Origin: Clostridia bacterium | GTDB lineage: Bacteria > Bacillota > Clostridia > Christensenellales > UBA1242 | Reading direction: 5' to 3' | DNA length: 64,000 nucleotides | Assembly (NCBI GenBank): GCA_900767835.1 | Contig: CAAGAO010000030.1 | Coordinates: forward strand, 1 to 64,000 | Shown: piece after piece, positions 9,235-18,273 of the stretch | How the letters are laid out: each line of letters opens with the position of its first letter | How positions within the stretch are numbered: the stretch's first letter is position 1 | Translations under genes and position numbers: made by a program | Notes under the pieces: generated by a model | Seen by the model: only the letters and a program-made list of their open reading frames with translations | Database searches by the model: none | Told to the model about the DNA's origin: nothing

Positions 9235-9708
9235 ATGGATAATAATTATAAAGATTTTTGTATATGTTCGCCAGAAAACTATGAGATTTTAGCGAAAAAA
9301 TATAATGAACAACTGAGAACAAAAGTTGTAAATGAACAATATAATTATTCGAAAATTTTGAATTTGCTAAAAGAAAATATTTTAACTATTGAAAATTTTA
9401 ACACAGGTTTTGCAAATTTCGATACAAATTATTTGCAAAAAATATACATAAAAACATACAGTCTTTTTGAAGATGTTAATAAAATAAATAAATACTCTAC
9501 TACAATACAAAATAATAATGACAAAAACTTTACCAAGCAAAATGCCATACAGCACACAACAAATGCAAATAACAGGAATATATATATGATAAAAAAATCT
9601 AACACGAACAACCTGTGTCAGATTTTACACGAACTGATATATAGCACCGCACCCAATAAAGAACTTTTAATAAAAGTTGTAAATATTATACAACTATGGA
9701 ATGTTTAA
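9235..9708 (+). CDS. Unknown Asn-rich protein
   Basis: A 157-residue ORF rich in Asn, Lys, Ile and Tyr with no signal peptide or membrane segment and no family I recognise. The central part (about 88-115) is a low-complexity Asn/Thr linker between two helical regions. No Shine-Dalgarno precedes the ATG; a weak TATATG at 9222-9227 sits seven bases upstream, which would make this another leaderless transcript. A clean hairpin terminator follows the stop, which supports it being a real single-gene unit. It is divergent from spo0A, but no functional link can be shown. Confidence 0.6.
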   Translation: MDNNYKDFCICSPENYEILAKKYNEQLRTKVVNEQYNYSKILNLLKENILTIENFNTGFANFDTNYLQKIYIKTYSLFEDVNKINKYSTTIQNNNDKNFTKQNAIQHTTNANNRNIYMIKKSNTNNLCQILHELIYSTAPNKELLIKVVNIIQLWNV

Positions 9709-9713
9709 TTTAA

Positions 9714-9756
9714 ATTAAGGGAAAATGTAACATTTTACACTTTCCCTTAGTTTTGT
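9714..9756. terminator. Bidirectional terminator between 9235 gene and ABC exporter
   Basis: An AAGGGAAA stem pairs with TTTCCCTT around the loop at about 9727-9742, flanked by A- and T-rich tails. It lies between two convergent genes and can serve both. Confidence 0.7.
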
Positions 9757-9778
9757 TATGTATTTAATATGTTTTTTG

Positions 9779-11509
9779 TTAGATGTTTTCTACCATAAAC
9801 ATATTTTTAAAATCTTGATTATTTGCAAACAGTTCCTCAAAAGTACCTTCGCCTTTTATGTTGCCTTTTTCTAGGAAATAAATCTTGTCGGCATTTTTAA
9901 TTGTTGACAAACGATGAGCAACAATTATTACTGTGCTGTTTTTTGAAAGGGCGTCTATACTCTTTTTTATTTCGGCTTGTGCAAAGTTGTCTAATGATGA
10001 AGTGCTTTCATCAAACAAAATAATTTTTGTCTTTCTTAAAAGTGAGCGTGCTATTGCCAACCTTTGTTTTTGTCCGCCAGATAGTTTAATTCCGCTTTCG
10101 CCAACATTTGTGTCTAGCCCTTTTGGAAGCGAAGATATAAAATCCCATATGCTTGAATCTTTGCACGCCTTTATTAATTCATCTTCAGTTGCATCTTTTT
10201 TTACCATTAAAAGATTGTTGCGAATAGAATTGTCAAAAATATATGGGAATTGATTTACCATACTAATGTTTTCACGCAAATAATCTTTGCTTAAAAATTT
10301 GACATTTTTATCATCTAAAAGCACTTCTCCATCTTTGCAATCGGTAAGTTTGCTTATTAAATTTAAAATGGTAGTTTTACCAGAACCACTTTTACCAACG
10401 AAGGCTACCGTTGTGTTTGGTTTGATTGTAAAATTTAAGTTTTTTAACACATATGTTTCTTCTTTATCGCCATCATCTTGATATGCAAAGTCAACATTTT
10501 TAAACTCAATTTTTCCTTCACAAGTTTTTGGAGTTATTTCGCCAAAATGCTCGGTTGGATATTTTTTATCATCTAAAATTTCAAACATACGATTTATGCT
10601 CAATTTTGCCTCGCTGAAATTGTTTGCAATGTTGCCTGCTATCCAGACAACTTCCGAAATAGAATTTCTGTTCATTAAAACATACAAGAAACTAGTTAGT
10701 GCGAGTTTTCCATCTTTTAGTAAAAATATTGAAACTAAAGATACTACACCCAGCATAATTGTAATTAAAAATTGTCTAAAATTCCAAAAGAACACATCAG
10801 TCGCATTACGCTTTTTTGAAATTGCTTTATATCCACCGCAACATTTTTCTGTTTCGTCCGTTAAATTAGCATCTAAATTTAAAGATTTTATATCTCTCTC
10901 AGACCTAACTATTTCATTAACCAAGCCAAGCATTTTGTCTTTTTCTTTTTTTTGCTTTTTGGTGTTTTTAACTTTGATTCTTATCTTAATATTCTCTAAA
11001 ATAAACAATATCACTAAAAATGCAACCAAAATTAAACCTATGTATACATTTAAGAATAAAATATAAACGGTTGTAATTGTAAATGACATAAGTTTAGCAA
11101 AATCATCTAAAACGCCATCTAACATATCTAGTGCATTCTCTGGGTCATAGCACACACGATTGATAAAATCGCCCGACTTAACATTGCCAAAAGTTTGAGT
11201 CTTTATTTTAAAAAATTGTTTAGTTAAGTCTAGTTGAATATCATAAGACAAGTCACTTCTAACAGTTACAAATATGTGACAAGACCAAAAATATAATGCC
11301 CTGCATATTAAAGTTACTCCAACAACCAATGCCCCGGCAATTACAGCATTTCTATAATGTCCCGCACTAATTTCTGTAATAAAATCTGCAAGTTTTATTG
11401 TGGCGAAAATATTACCTGCGTTGAATATTAAAATTGTTAAAATATACATTGCTACTTTTAACTTGTATTTTTTTAAATATGTAAATAATCCAGTTCTTTT
11501 CTTTTTCAT
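9779..11509 (-). CDS. ABC exporter, fused membrane and ATPase domains
   Basis: A 576-residue half-transporter that presumably dimerises to export a small molecule, lipid or peptide. The N-terminal membrane domain has about six helices (residues 15-310). The ATPase domain has Walker A GKSGSGKTT near 365, signature LSGGQKQRLAIARSLL, Walker B KIILFDESTSSLD and the H-loop AHRLSTI. There is no N-terminal C39 peptidase domain. A ribosome site (GAGAGGAA) precedes the ATG. A 23-residue peptide gene with its own promoter and terminator lies 213 bp upstream on the same strand; it could be a substrate or a leader, but this is inference. Confidence 0.9.
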   Translation of the reverse strand: MKKKRTGLFTYLKKYKLKVAMYILTILIFNAGNIFATIKLADFITEISAGHYRNAVIAGALVVGVTLICRALYFWSCHIFVTVRSDLSYDIQLDLTKQFFKIKTQTFGNVKSGDFINRVCYDPENALDMLDGVLDDFAKLMSFTITTVYILFLNVYIGLILVAFLVILFILENIKIRIKVKNTKKQKKEKDKMLGLVNEIVRSERDIKSLNLDANLTDETEKCCGGYKAISKKRNATDVFFWNFRQFLITIMLGVVSLVSIFLLKDGKLALTSFLYVLMNRNSISEVVWIAGNIANNFSEAKLSINRMFEILDDKKYPTEHFGEITPKTCEGKIEFKNVDFAYQDDGDKEETYVLKNLNFTIKPNTTVAFVGKSGSGKTTILNLISKLTDCKDGEVLLDDKNVKFLSKDYLRENISMVNQFPYIFDNSIRNNLLMVKKDATEDELIKACKDSSIWDFISSLPKGLDTNVGESGIKLSGGQKQRLAIARSLLRKTKIILFDESTSSLDNFAQAEIKKSIDALSKNSTVIIVAHRLSTIKNADKIYFLEKGNIKGEGTFEELFANNQDFKNMFMVENI

Positions 11510-11667
11510 AATTAATTTCCTCTCTTTTAAGTAAAATTTGTTAGCATAAAGATAAGATATTATTAAATATTAAATGTATTTTTTATATAAAACTTTTAGA
11601 TAAAAAAATCTCACTAAAAACATTTGCATATAATTTTTTTATTAAAATAATTTTCTTATCTTTTCGT

Positions 11668-11710
11668 AAAAAAAATCACACCCAACTTTTGCGGTGTGAC
11701 TTTTGGCTCT
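11668..11710 (-). terminator. Terminator after the 23-residue peptide gene
   Basis: On the minus strand, TCACACC (11693-11699 complement) pairs with GGTGTGA (11676-11682 complement) and is followed by eight Ts. It begins 24 bases after the peptide stop codon. Confidence 0.8.
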
Positions 11711-11722
11711 AAAAATTAATTA

Positions 11723-11794
11723 CTAAAAAATTAACTCACCAAAAGAGATACCACAAAAATTAACATAATTTAATTTACTAACACTTATGCTCAT
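11723..11794 (-). CDS. 23-residue peptide with one cysteine
   Basis: A very short ORF that begins MSISVSKLNY, has a single Cys at position 14 and ends in GELIF. It has a strong AAGGAGG site seven bases before the ATG, a promoter 34 bp upstream and an intrinsic terminator directly after, so it is a complete tiny transcription unit. No run of one amino acid is seen that would mark an amino-acid attenuator. It precedes an ABC exporter gene on the same strand. Options are a secreted signalling or antimicrobial precursor, a regulatory leader peptide that lets transcription reach the exporter under stress, or a small membrane-active peptide. Function is unknown. Confidence 0.6.
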   Translation of the reverse strand: MSISVSKLNYVNFCGISFGELIF

Positions 11795-11827
11795 TTTTTT
11801 ATACCTCCTTTTTAAAATTTCATTAAT

Positions 11828-11856
11828 ACTCTAACACGCATCGGTGTGTTTGTCAA
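11828..11856 (-). promoter_or_regulatory. Promoter of the 23-residue peptide gene
   Basis: TTGACA (11851-11856), 17-base spacer and TAGAGT (11828-11833) on the minus strand, with the AAGGAGG ribosome site and ATG just downstream. Confidence 0.55.
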
Positions 11857-12014
11857 CCCTAAAATCAAAAAAAGCAAAATTATTTTTCAACTTTGCTTTT
11901 TATGGTTATATAATCCTAAAATTCTACTTTTACTTTTTTATTACACTATCAACATAAGATGTTCCCAGAAAAAACTTAAAAATAGTCTAAAATTATCAGT
12001 AATAATTTTTTATT

Positions 12015-12120
12015 TATTTTAATAGGCAGGGAAACCCCTCTAGTTAAAAAAATTGTTTACATTTTTTCTAGACATCCCTCTGACAGGGAGCAAAGGTTTG
12101 TGGTTATCAAAAGTTTGGTG
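12015..12120. repeat. Intergenic palindromic repeat, CCCCTC...GGGAG family, copy 2
   Basis: The stretch GGCAGGGAAACCCCTC at about 12025-12040 and CCCTCTGACAGGGAG at about 12070-12085, followed by GGTTTGTGGTTA, match the order of words in the copy at 5800-5905 while the middle has diverged. Confidence 0.55.
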
Positions 12121-12162
12121 CTAATGCAGAGTTTGTGATAATTCATACTTTTATTTGTATAT

Positions 12163-12433
12163 ATTCAACAATAATTCATCAATCATCAATCATCAGTTAT
12201 CATTTATCATTTGTTGCATTAGCAACACAGACCATAACCGCAAGCAACCGCTTGCACTTCACCGCAAACAATTTATTGTTCGTTCACTGCGAGATGAAAT
12301 CTCGTTCACTGTAAAATACATTTGTATTTTGTTCACTTTTTACATTGCCCGTTCACTGAAAGCATTTTAATACTTGTTCACTTATAATTATCTCGTTCAC
12401 TGCAAAACATTCTTATGTTTTGTTCACTTCATC
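12163..12433. repeat. Array of variable palindromes separated by GTTCACT
   Basis: After a run of CATCA words (12172-12210), seven copies of GTTCACT start at 12282, 12304, 12331, 12351, 12376, 12395 and 12422. Between them lie different short palindromes, for example CGAGAT/ATCTCG, AAAATAC/GTATTTT and CAAAACAT/ATGTTTTG. A CGCAAGC/GCTTGC unit and a CTTCAC word precede them. The units are 19-27 bp. The array ends six bases from the stop codon of the sipL-like gene. The separators are constant while stem sequences differ but keep pairing. Confidence 0.75.
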
Positions 12434-13966
12434 TTATGCTTTTTTTTGATAATATATTGCTATATTTTCATCTTTTTCCAGTGGGTCAGTTAAAGTTGGG
12501 TTTTGAGTGGCTATTGTTTCCGCTGGAATTTTTAAGTTTTTGGCTATATCCCAAAAAGTTTGACCTGTTTTTGCAAAATAGATTTCAAGCGCAGAGTCGC
12601 GTTCTGGCAATGCTCCAATATCTTCTACTTTTGTAACCATACAAATATTATTTTTTTGTGTAACATTAACATATGCTTTGGCTTTGGCTGTAAAATATAT
12701 TTCCCTTCCGCGTTTAACCATAACATCAACATCACAAAGCGTTACTATAGGCTGCAAAATAACATCGTTTGGTAAATCGCATTTTTTATTTAACACATAT
12801 GGTATTTCAATTTGGACCGATTGAAGTGCCCCAAGTTCGTCATTTAAATAAACAACATTTGCACTGACAACTCCTTCTATATTCAAAACATCATCATTTA
12901 TATAGCAATTACTGATTATATTGCATACATTAGTTGTCGCAAGATATTTATCTATTCTTGGGTCATTTTCGGTTAATACTACATCTCCTTCAATTTTACC
13001 ATCTAAAATTTCTGGTGGTAAATTCGTATAATTTTCACATTCACCTTGAGTTACAGCAAGCACATTTTTGCAGGAATATATATCTTGTACAGTCATTGTT
13101 TTAGTACAAGTGTATACATTGTTGCAAATCAAAATTGGAATAGTAACATCTATATCAGTTTCGTTATTCTCTTTTTCAGTTAGTTCCACTTGTACATTTT
13201 CGTGTATAATATGGGCAAAGACTTCGCAATCACTATCTTTATTAACGCCATCAGTCTCTACTTCTTGCTTAAATGCTTTTGTTATAGTAACTGTTTGAAG
13301 TTCGCTTGGGTCTTGATTATTGGCATAAAGAATTCTAGCATATAGTTCCCCCTCTACTGAAACAAAATTTGTTCCTGCATTAAAATCATTTATAACGTAA
13401 TCAACATTGGTCATTAATACTTTTTTTACACCATCTTTTACTGTTGCGTTTAAATTTTCGGTTATTCTATCGCAATTTTGTTTTTCTAAACAAACAATAT
13501 CCTGTTCAACTTGTTTTATATAGGTACCATCATTGACATCTTTAAGATAGTTCATTTCAGTATTTTTTAAAACCACTCCTTCTATATTCAAAGTTGTTAG
13601 CACTTTAATTTGATTGTTTTGTAATTTATCAATTTGCGTGTCAACTATTGTGGCATTTATATTTACTTTTGAATTTATATCTATGTTTTCGTTATTGATT
13701 TTGTAAGAAAAAGGACTTTTTGCGACTTGGTTATTTAAACTTCCATCTTCACACACATAAACGACATTTAAAATTACATTCCCAGAGATATTACATTCTT
13801 TATTTAAACATTCATTTGGTGTATTTACATCAACATTAGCACTGGCAGACAAAACCTTAACTGCATCATCTTCGCCATTAATTGTAACATTATTTTCCAA
13901 TACCATTTGTTCCTGATTTAATTTAAATTTTTGCAAAACTGGTATGTTCTCGTATATATTTTCCAT
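12434..13966 (-). CDS. sipL: SipL-like spore morphogenesis protein (DUF3794 and LysM)
   Basis: A 510-residue cytoplasmic protein with repeated DUF3794 (SPOCS) domains over about residues 20-440 and a C-terminal LysM domain (about 460-508: AKTGQTFWDIAKNLKIP...ENIAIYY). This architecture is that of SipL, which in Clostridioides difficile binds SpoIVA and is needed to assemble the spore coat around the forespore. No signal peptide is present, as expected for a mother-cell protein. The start is the ATG at 13966, preceded by GGAGG; the longer open frame to 14047 lacks a ribosome site. It lies just downstream of spoIIE on the same strand, separated by a repeat. Its 3' end touches the hairpin array. 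Confidence 0.8.
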   Translation of the reverse strand: MENIYENIPVLQKFKLNQEQMVLENNVTINGEDDAVKVLSASANVDVNTPNECLNKECNISGNVILNVVYVCEDGSLNNQVAKSPFSYKINNENIDINSKVNINATIVDTQIDKLQNNQIKVLTTLNIEGVVLKNTEMNYLKDVNDGTYIKQVEQDIVCLEKQNCDRITENLNATVKDGVKKVLMTNVDYVINDFNAGTNFVSVEGELYARILYANNQDPSELQTVTITKAFKQEVETDGVNKDSDCEVFAHIIHENVQVELTEKENNETDIDVTIPILICNNVYTCTKTMTVQDIYSCKNVLAVTQGECENYTNLPPEILDGKIEGDVVLTENDPRIDKYLATTNVCNIISNCYINDDVLNIEGVVSANVVYLNDELGALQSVQIEIPYVLNKKCDLPNDVILQPIVTLCDVDVMVKRGREIYFTAKAKAYVNVTQKNNICMVTKVEDIGALPERDSALEIYFAKTGQTFWDIAKNLKIPAETIATQNPTLTDPLEKDENIAIYYQKKA

Positions 13967-14221
13967 AAAACCTCCACTGTTAAAATATTTTATTATCTCT
14001 TTTGTATAAATATGACTTGAATATAAAAATTTATTATAGATAACCAATATAATTTAATAATGAATAATTATATTTGTTTTTAATGAGTGAAAAATGGCAT
14101 TTATATGCAATAAATGAAAAATGATAGATAATGATTGATTATTAATCTGCTTATTATATTAATTATTTATTATTTTAATATTACCTTATTTCAAAACTTA
14201 AAGCACTTGAACAAATTAAAT

Positions 14222-14387
14222 TTAAGCCATCTTTTGCCCGTTGCTTTGATGCTCCACCGCACTTGCTTCGCCAAGTGGCTTATTGCCTTCGGCAGGTTTT
14301 GTGTCGCGTGAAGCGTATTCTGCAAAAGTCAAATTGTCGCTTTTAGCGGCAATTGACTTTGAAGCCCAAGCGAACGCGACACAAAAT
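14222..14387. repeat. Nested palindromic element at the 3' end of spoIIE
   Basis: A 12-bp outer stem (TTTTGTGTCGCG at 14297-14308 with CGCGACACAAAA at 14375-14386) encloses a second, nearly perfect 15-bp stem (14325-14340 with 14346-14360, loop TTTTA). Small stems such as GCCAAGTGGC and GCCTTCGGC precede it. The outer stem ends one base before the spoIIE stop codon. The element is visibly richer in G+C than its surroundings. A 63-codon open frame runs through it, but it reads across the palindromes and is not believed to be a gene. Confidence 0.7.
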
Positions 14388-16694
14388 CTACCGTTCAAAT
14401 ATTTTCGCCACAATCACACTCATATCATCTTTTGCTACATTTTTATTTAGTGCCAAAACTTTATTTAAAATTGTTTCCGCAATTTCTTGCGGGTTATTAG
14501 TTGAAATATTGTTTATAAAATCCTGCAACTTTTGTACATTTTTGAAACCGTCCGAAATACCGTCAGTTAACATAATAATTTTATCTCCACTTGACAAATA
14601 TATTTGCTCGTCTTTTGCATCAGCATTCTGAATAATACCCAAAGGCAACGCCCCAATTTGTACAATTTGTGTTGTATCTTTATGTTTAATATAACTTTCT
14701 GGTGCCCCCATTTTGATAAAATCGCCTGTACCATCTCTAACATCTAACACACATAAATCTAAGGCGGAAAAAACTTCGTCTTTGCCTAAACTTAAAAGTT
14801 TATTGACGCTGGATATAATTATTTCTTTATCAAATCCCGCTTTATAGAAATTTTCGAGTAAACCTATTGCCGTACTGCTTGTTTCTTCCGCTTTAACACC
14901 GCTCCCCATTCCGTCACACAAAGCAAATAGATATTTACCGTCATTTATTTTAATTATAGAATACGCATCACCACTCATAACCGAACCCGTTTTTGTTCGT
15001 GTTGCGACACCAAAAATACAATCGTATTTAGGTGAAGATTTAAGAGTTAAAATTTGCCACCCCGCACGCGAACTGCTACATTCATCGCACACATCCATTT
15101 TAATGCCACAAACTTTACTTACAACTTTACTGACACTTGATTTAAGTCTATCTTCTTTTCTAACTGCTAGAGTTACAGATAAAATTTGGTTTTTATCTTC
15201 AAACACTAAAGCATCACTACAAATAATATTGTTATATGTTAATTCATCAATTATTTTTTTCTCTTTTCCTTTTTCGAAATTAACTCCTGCGTTAACCTCC
15301 AAACTTAAATCTCTCATAATGTTAGATACACCATACAACTGCTCAGCGAGAAGCACTTTGCTCGCATCAATATTGTTTACAAGTCCAGCATAGTTTTTGT
15401 ATTGCACTATTAAATCATTTATAGTTGTTACAAGTAAATTTAAACGGTCGCATTTACCAGCAAAAAGAGTTGGTACATCAAGCAAATTTACTTTACCTTT
15501 TTCAAAACCAATAGCAATCAATTTTTGCAAATTTTCAGCGGTTTCGTACTCTAAAACTCTATAACATTTGTTTTTGTTTGGACAATCGCTACATGTTTTA
15601 ATTTTTAATTCATTATATACCAGTTTTTTTGATGTACTATCAACAAAACCACCAGTTATCATTCCTCTAAAAACTTTATTCATTTCGGCAAAGACATCAG
15701 CAAGTTCAGTTAACCGTCTATATAATAGTTCACGATTCCTATTAATTACACTCCCTTGAGTCAAACTGCAAAGAGTTTCTTGGAACTGGCTATTATACCC
15801 GTCCAAAACTTTTGTTGGAAATATGATAAAAGTCAACAGAGCAACAATAACAGGGATAACACTTAAAGCATTGTAGTTTATATATATCTTAAAATAAAAG
15901 CCACAAAGTACCTCCGCCATTAAAAGTGCGACAGATGATATATATTTATTTTTTGTTCTAAACGCAACAACCGCCAGACTATAGATAACGAAGACACAAA
16001 GATAAGTCGGGTTATTGGCATACAACAATGTCCCCATACTAAACGATAGTCCTGCTATTATGGTAACCTCAACATTTGAAACATAACCTAAGAATAAAAT
16101 TAAAATTGCACCAAAAAACTTTACTAAATCTATATTGCAAAACGACAATGGCATCAGTCCACATGCAATGCTAGAAATAAAAACAAACGCACAAATTTTT
16201 TCCAAAGTTGTAAGTTTTCCACCTATACCACGCACGCATACACTTTCAAAATATTTTAAGGTTGCAAAAGTATATAAAAGTCCAAAAAATAATTCAATTA
16301 AAATTATGTATATATTTGCCTTTAAAAAATATATTTCTATAAATAATTTTGGCATATTGGCAATTAATGCATATATTAAAATATTTAAATATTTTAAAGG
16401 TTTTTTAAACTTATAATGAATACCATATATTATTAACATTATAATTACAAAAACAGCATTTTCAATTAAATTAAAATATGAAAAACTAGCCAAAAACCCA
16501 GCCAAAATAAATGAACTTCCTAAAACAAAAATATTTTGATTACACCACAGTAACGCAAAAAATAAGCCAAAAGAAAATGGGTTAAAAATTCCATTTATTT
16601 TTGCTAAATTACTCACAAAAATTAAAGCAAAAAATATCAAATATTTAAAAAAAACAAATAACTTACTATTATAAAAATTGTTGTATTTTACCAT
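14388..16694 (-). CDS. spoIIE: Stage II sporulation protein E (PP2C phosphatase)
   Basis: A 768-residue membrane phosphatase that dephosphorylates SpoIIAA in the forespore and so activates sigma F. The N-terminal third is a bundle of about ten membrane helices; the central region has a Cys pair motif (CSDCPNKNKC, around residue 390); the C-terminal PP2C domain shows FALCDGMGSGVKAEETS and MLTDGISDGF, which carry metal-binding aspartates. The ATG at 16694 is preferred over the GTG at 16703 because AGGTG sits at the right distance. It is transcribed toward the sipL-like gene. A nested palindrome follows its stop. Confidence 0.93.
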   Translation of the reverse strand: MVKYNNFYNSKLFVFFKYLIFFALIFVSNLAKINGIFNPFSFGLFFALLWCNQNIFVLGSSFILAGFLASFSYFNLIENAVFVIIMLIIYGIHYKFKKPLKYLNILIYALIANMPKLFIEIYFLKANIYIILIELFFGLLYTFATLKYFESVCVRGIGGKLTTLEKICAFVFISSIACGLMPLSFCNIDLVKFFGAILILFLGYVSNVEVTIIAGLSFSMGTLLYANNPTYLCVFVIYSLAVVAFRTKNKYISSVALLMAEVLCGFYFKIYINYNALSVIPVIVALLTFIIFPTKVLDGYNSQFQETLCSLTQGSVINRNRELLYRRLTELADVFAEMNKVFRGMITGGFVDSTSKKLVYNELKIKTCSDCPNKNKCYRVLEYETAENLQKLIAIGFEKGKVNLLDVPTLFAGKCDRLNLLVTTINDLIVQYKNYAGLVNNIDASKVLLAEQLYGVSNIMRDLSLEVNAGVNFEKGKEKKIIDELTYNNIICSDALVFEDKNQILSVTLAVRKEDRLKSSVSKVVSKVCGIKMDVCDECSSSRAGWQILTLKSSPKYDCIFGVATRTKTGSVMSGDAYSIIKINDGKYLFALCDGMGSGVKAEETSSTAIGLLENFYKAGFDKEIIISSVNKLLSLGKDEVFSALDLCVLDVRDGTGDFIKMGAPESYIKHKDTTQIVQIGALPLGIIQNADAKDEQIYLSSGDKIIMLTDGISDGFKNVQKLQDFINNISTNNPQEIAETILNKVLALNKNVAKDDMSVIVAKIFER

Positions 16695-16740
16695 ATATTT
16701 CACCTACAACAAAATCATAATACACACTATAAAATTTACA

Positions 16741-16773
16741 AAAAAAGAAAAGTGACATCTTTTGTCACTTTCC
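16741..16773 (-). terminator. Terminator of the mscL operon
   Basis: AAAGTGACA and TGTCACTTT form a nine-pair stem on the minus strand, followed by a T-rich tail (TCTTTTTTTG), just after the mscL stop. Confidence 0.85.
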
Positions 16774-16780
16774 CACTATT

Positions 16781-17425
16781 TTAGTTGTTTTCTTGTTTAT
16801 TTTCTTCTTCTACTTTTACGGTTTTGGAAAGAAGGTCGCGGATTTCTTTTAATAGATATTCGGTTGAATTATGAAGAGCTTCTTCTTCTTTAGCTTTCTT
16901 TTCCTCTTCTTCCTGTTTTTTCTTTTCTTGTTCGGCTGTGTGTTTTTCAGTCAAGTAATCAGCAACGGCTTTTTTATCTTTTAAAGAAACACCGCGTTTT
17001 TTAAGTTCTTTTTTATCTTCTTTTGTTATTTTGTTTTTCTCAATGTCTTCAAGCGCTTTATCGCGGGCTTCTTTATACCATTCACTGCTCTTCATTGCAA
17101 CTTTTAAGATTATAAACAGTGTCATTGCGATAATAAAGAAATTTAATACTGCGGTTATGAATGCACCCCAATCTATATATATACTATTTGCAAGGTCAAT
17201 AGTTCCATCTGAATTGAATGTTTTTTTTAAGAAAGTGTAGGCCGAAGCCAAACCTTCATCTGCTCCACCTATTGATAACAACCAGTTTATAAATGGCATT
17301 ATTATTTTATCTGTTAGTGCCTTTACAATTGCAGAGAATGCATTACCAATAATAACGCCGACTGCAAGGTCAATAATATTGCCTTTACTTATAAATTTTT
17401 TAAAATCTTGAAAAAATTTTTTCAT
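16781..17425 (-). CDS. mscL: Large-conductance mechanosensitive channel, extended C-terminus
   Basis: A 214-residue pore protein that opens under membrane tension and releases solutes on hypo-osmotic shock. The N-terminus FKKFISKGNIIDLAVGVIIGNAFSAIV and the first membrane helix are typical MscL; a second helix lies near residues 86-108. The usual length is about 130-150 residues; here about 70 further residues form a highly charged Glu/Lys coiled coil before a closing segment STEYLLKEIRDLLSK that resembles the normal C-terminal bundle helix. The extension is therefore an insertion before the bundle. Its start overlaps the stop of the upstream SHOCT-domain membrane protein. Confidence 0.93.
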   Translation of the reverse strand: MKKFFQDFKKFISKGNIIDLAVGVIIGNAFSAIVKALTDKIIMPFINWLLSIGGADEGLASAYTFLKKTFNSDGTIDLANSIYIDWGAFITAVLNFFIIAMTLFIILKVAMKSSEWYKEARDKALEDIEKNKITKEDKKELKKRGVSLKDKKAVADYLTEKHTAEQEKKKQEEEEKKAKEEEALHNSTEYLLKEIRDLLSKTVKVEEENKQENN

Positions 17426-18273
17426 TAGTTTTTATACCTCTTTATTGCTTTTTGTCTTAAACGAGTATAATCAACATTGCTGATTTTTCCCGAATTTTTA
17501 AGTTCTTCCAATTGCATAATTTTTTTAATTAAGTTTTTTGCTTTGGGGTCATTTTCAGGAATGTCATTAATTACAACATTGTTTTTATCTTCATTTTTTG
17601 TATTTTTGCTAGATGTTGTTGTGTTTGTAATCGCTTTGTCTTCTTCAAAATCGCTGGAATAGAAATTTATACTTGAAATAAGTTTTACTTTTGATGATTT
17701 ATGCACCATTCCAATTATAAAAGACACAAAAGAGAATAAGCAAACCACAAAACCTAAATATCCGGCAACAATTTCCTTAATCATAATTAAATTAAAACCA
17801 AAATTTGTAAATATTGTTTTAATTATTTCTGGTCCAACATTATTTAATCCATTTTCAATTTGTGAATATTTAATTGAGAGCATTACTGCCCCAAGTGCAA
17901 AAACACCAACAAAAACAAATAACAAAAAATTAGTTATAACACCAAAAATGGTGCGTTTTGTGGTTGAATATTTACCATTAAACATTTTAGAAGCATAAGT
18001 AAGTACCAAAACAGAGATTATGAATATAGCAATTGCTATAAGCAAACAATAAACAATGTTTGATTGCTCTTGAAACATTCCTTCAATTTTGCCAGTTACC
18101 AAGAACTCATATGGCAACAAAAATATGCCCATTAACAAATAGATATATTTTGACGCCTCTATGTTATAACTAATTAAATTATAAATAGACAGCCCAACAG
18201 ACAACAATGACACCAAGATTACCAATGCCAACAAAATGTTTAATAATTTTTTTGCGACTTTTATATTTTTCAT
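17425..18273 (-). CDS. Membrane protein with C-terminal SHOCT-like motif
   Basis: A 282-residue protein with four predicted membrane helices (about 10-30, 40-55, 75-95, 115-135 and possibly 165-185) and a soluble tail. The last 35 residues (IKKIMQLEELKNSGKISNVDYTRLRQKAI) match the short SHOCT helical pair found at protein C-termini, thought to mediate oligomer contacts. Start and stop codons overlap with mscL, so the two are coupled, and an influence on the channel is possible but unproven. The second ATG (18273) is chosen: TATAAT at 18281-18286 overlaps the region of the first ATG, and there is no Shine-Dalgarno. Confidence 0.65.
   Translation of the reverse strand: MKNIKVAKKLLNILLALVILVSLLSVGLSIYNLISYNIEASKYIYLLMGIFLLPYEFLVTGKIEGMFQEQSNIVYCLLIAIAIFIISVLVLTYASKMFNGKYSTTKRTIFGVITNFLLFVFVGVFALGAVMLSIKYSQIENGLNNVGPEIIKTIFTNFGFNLIMIKEIVAGYLGFVVCLFSFVSFIIGMVHKSSKVKLISSINFYSSDFEEDKAITNTTTSSKNTKNEDKNNVVINDIPENDPKAKNLIKKIMQLEELKNSGKISNVDYTRLRQKAIKRYKN

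Noticed and set aside
12282..12428. CRISPR array
   Set aside because: The constant word is only seven bases and the intervening units are palindromes, not unique spacers; no cas genes are present.
12155..12636. Two plus-strand ORFs of 71 and 73 residues
   Set aside because: They cross the hairpin array and the antisense of the sipL-like gene, with no ribosome sites.
14222..14413. 63-residue ORF on the minus strand after spoIIE
   Set aside because: It reads through a nested palindromic repeat, overlaps the end of spoIIE and has no ribosome site; the repeat explains the open frame.
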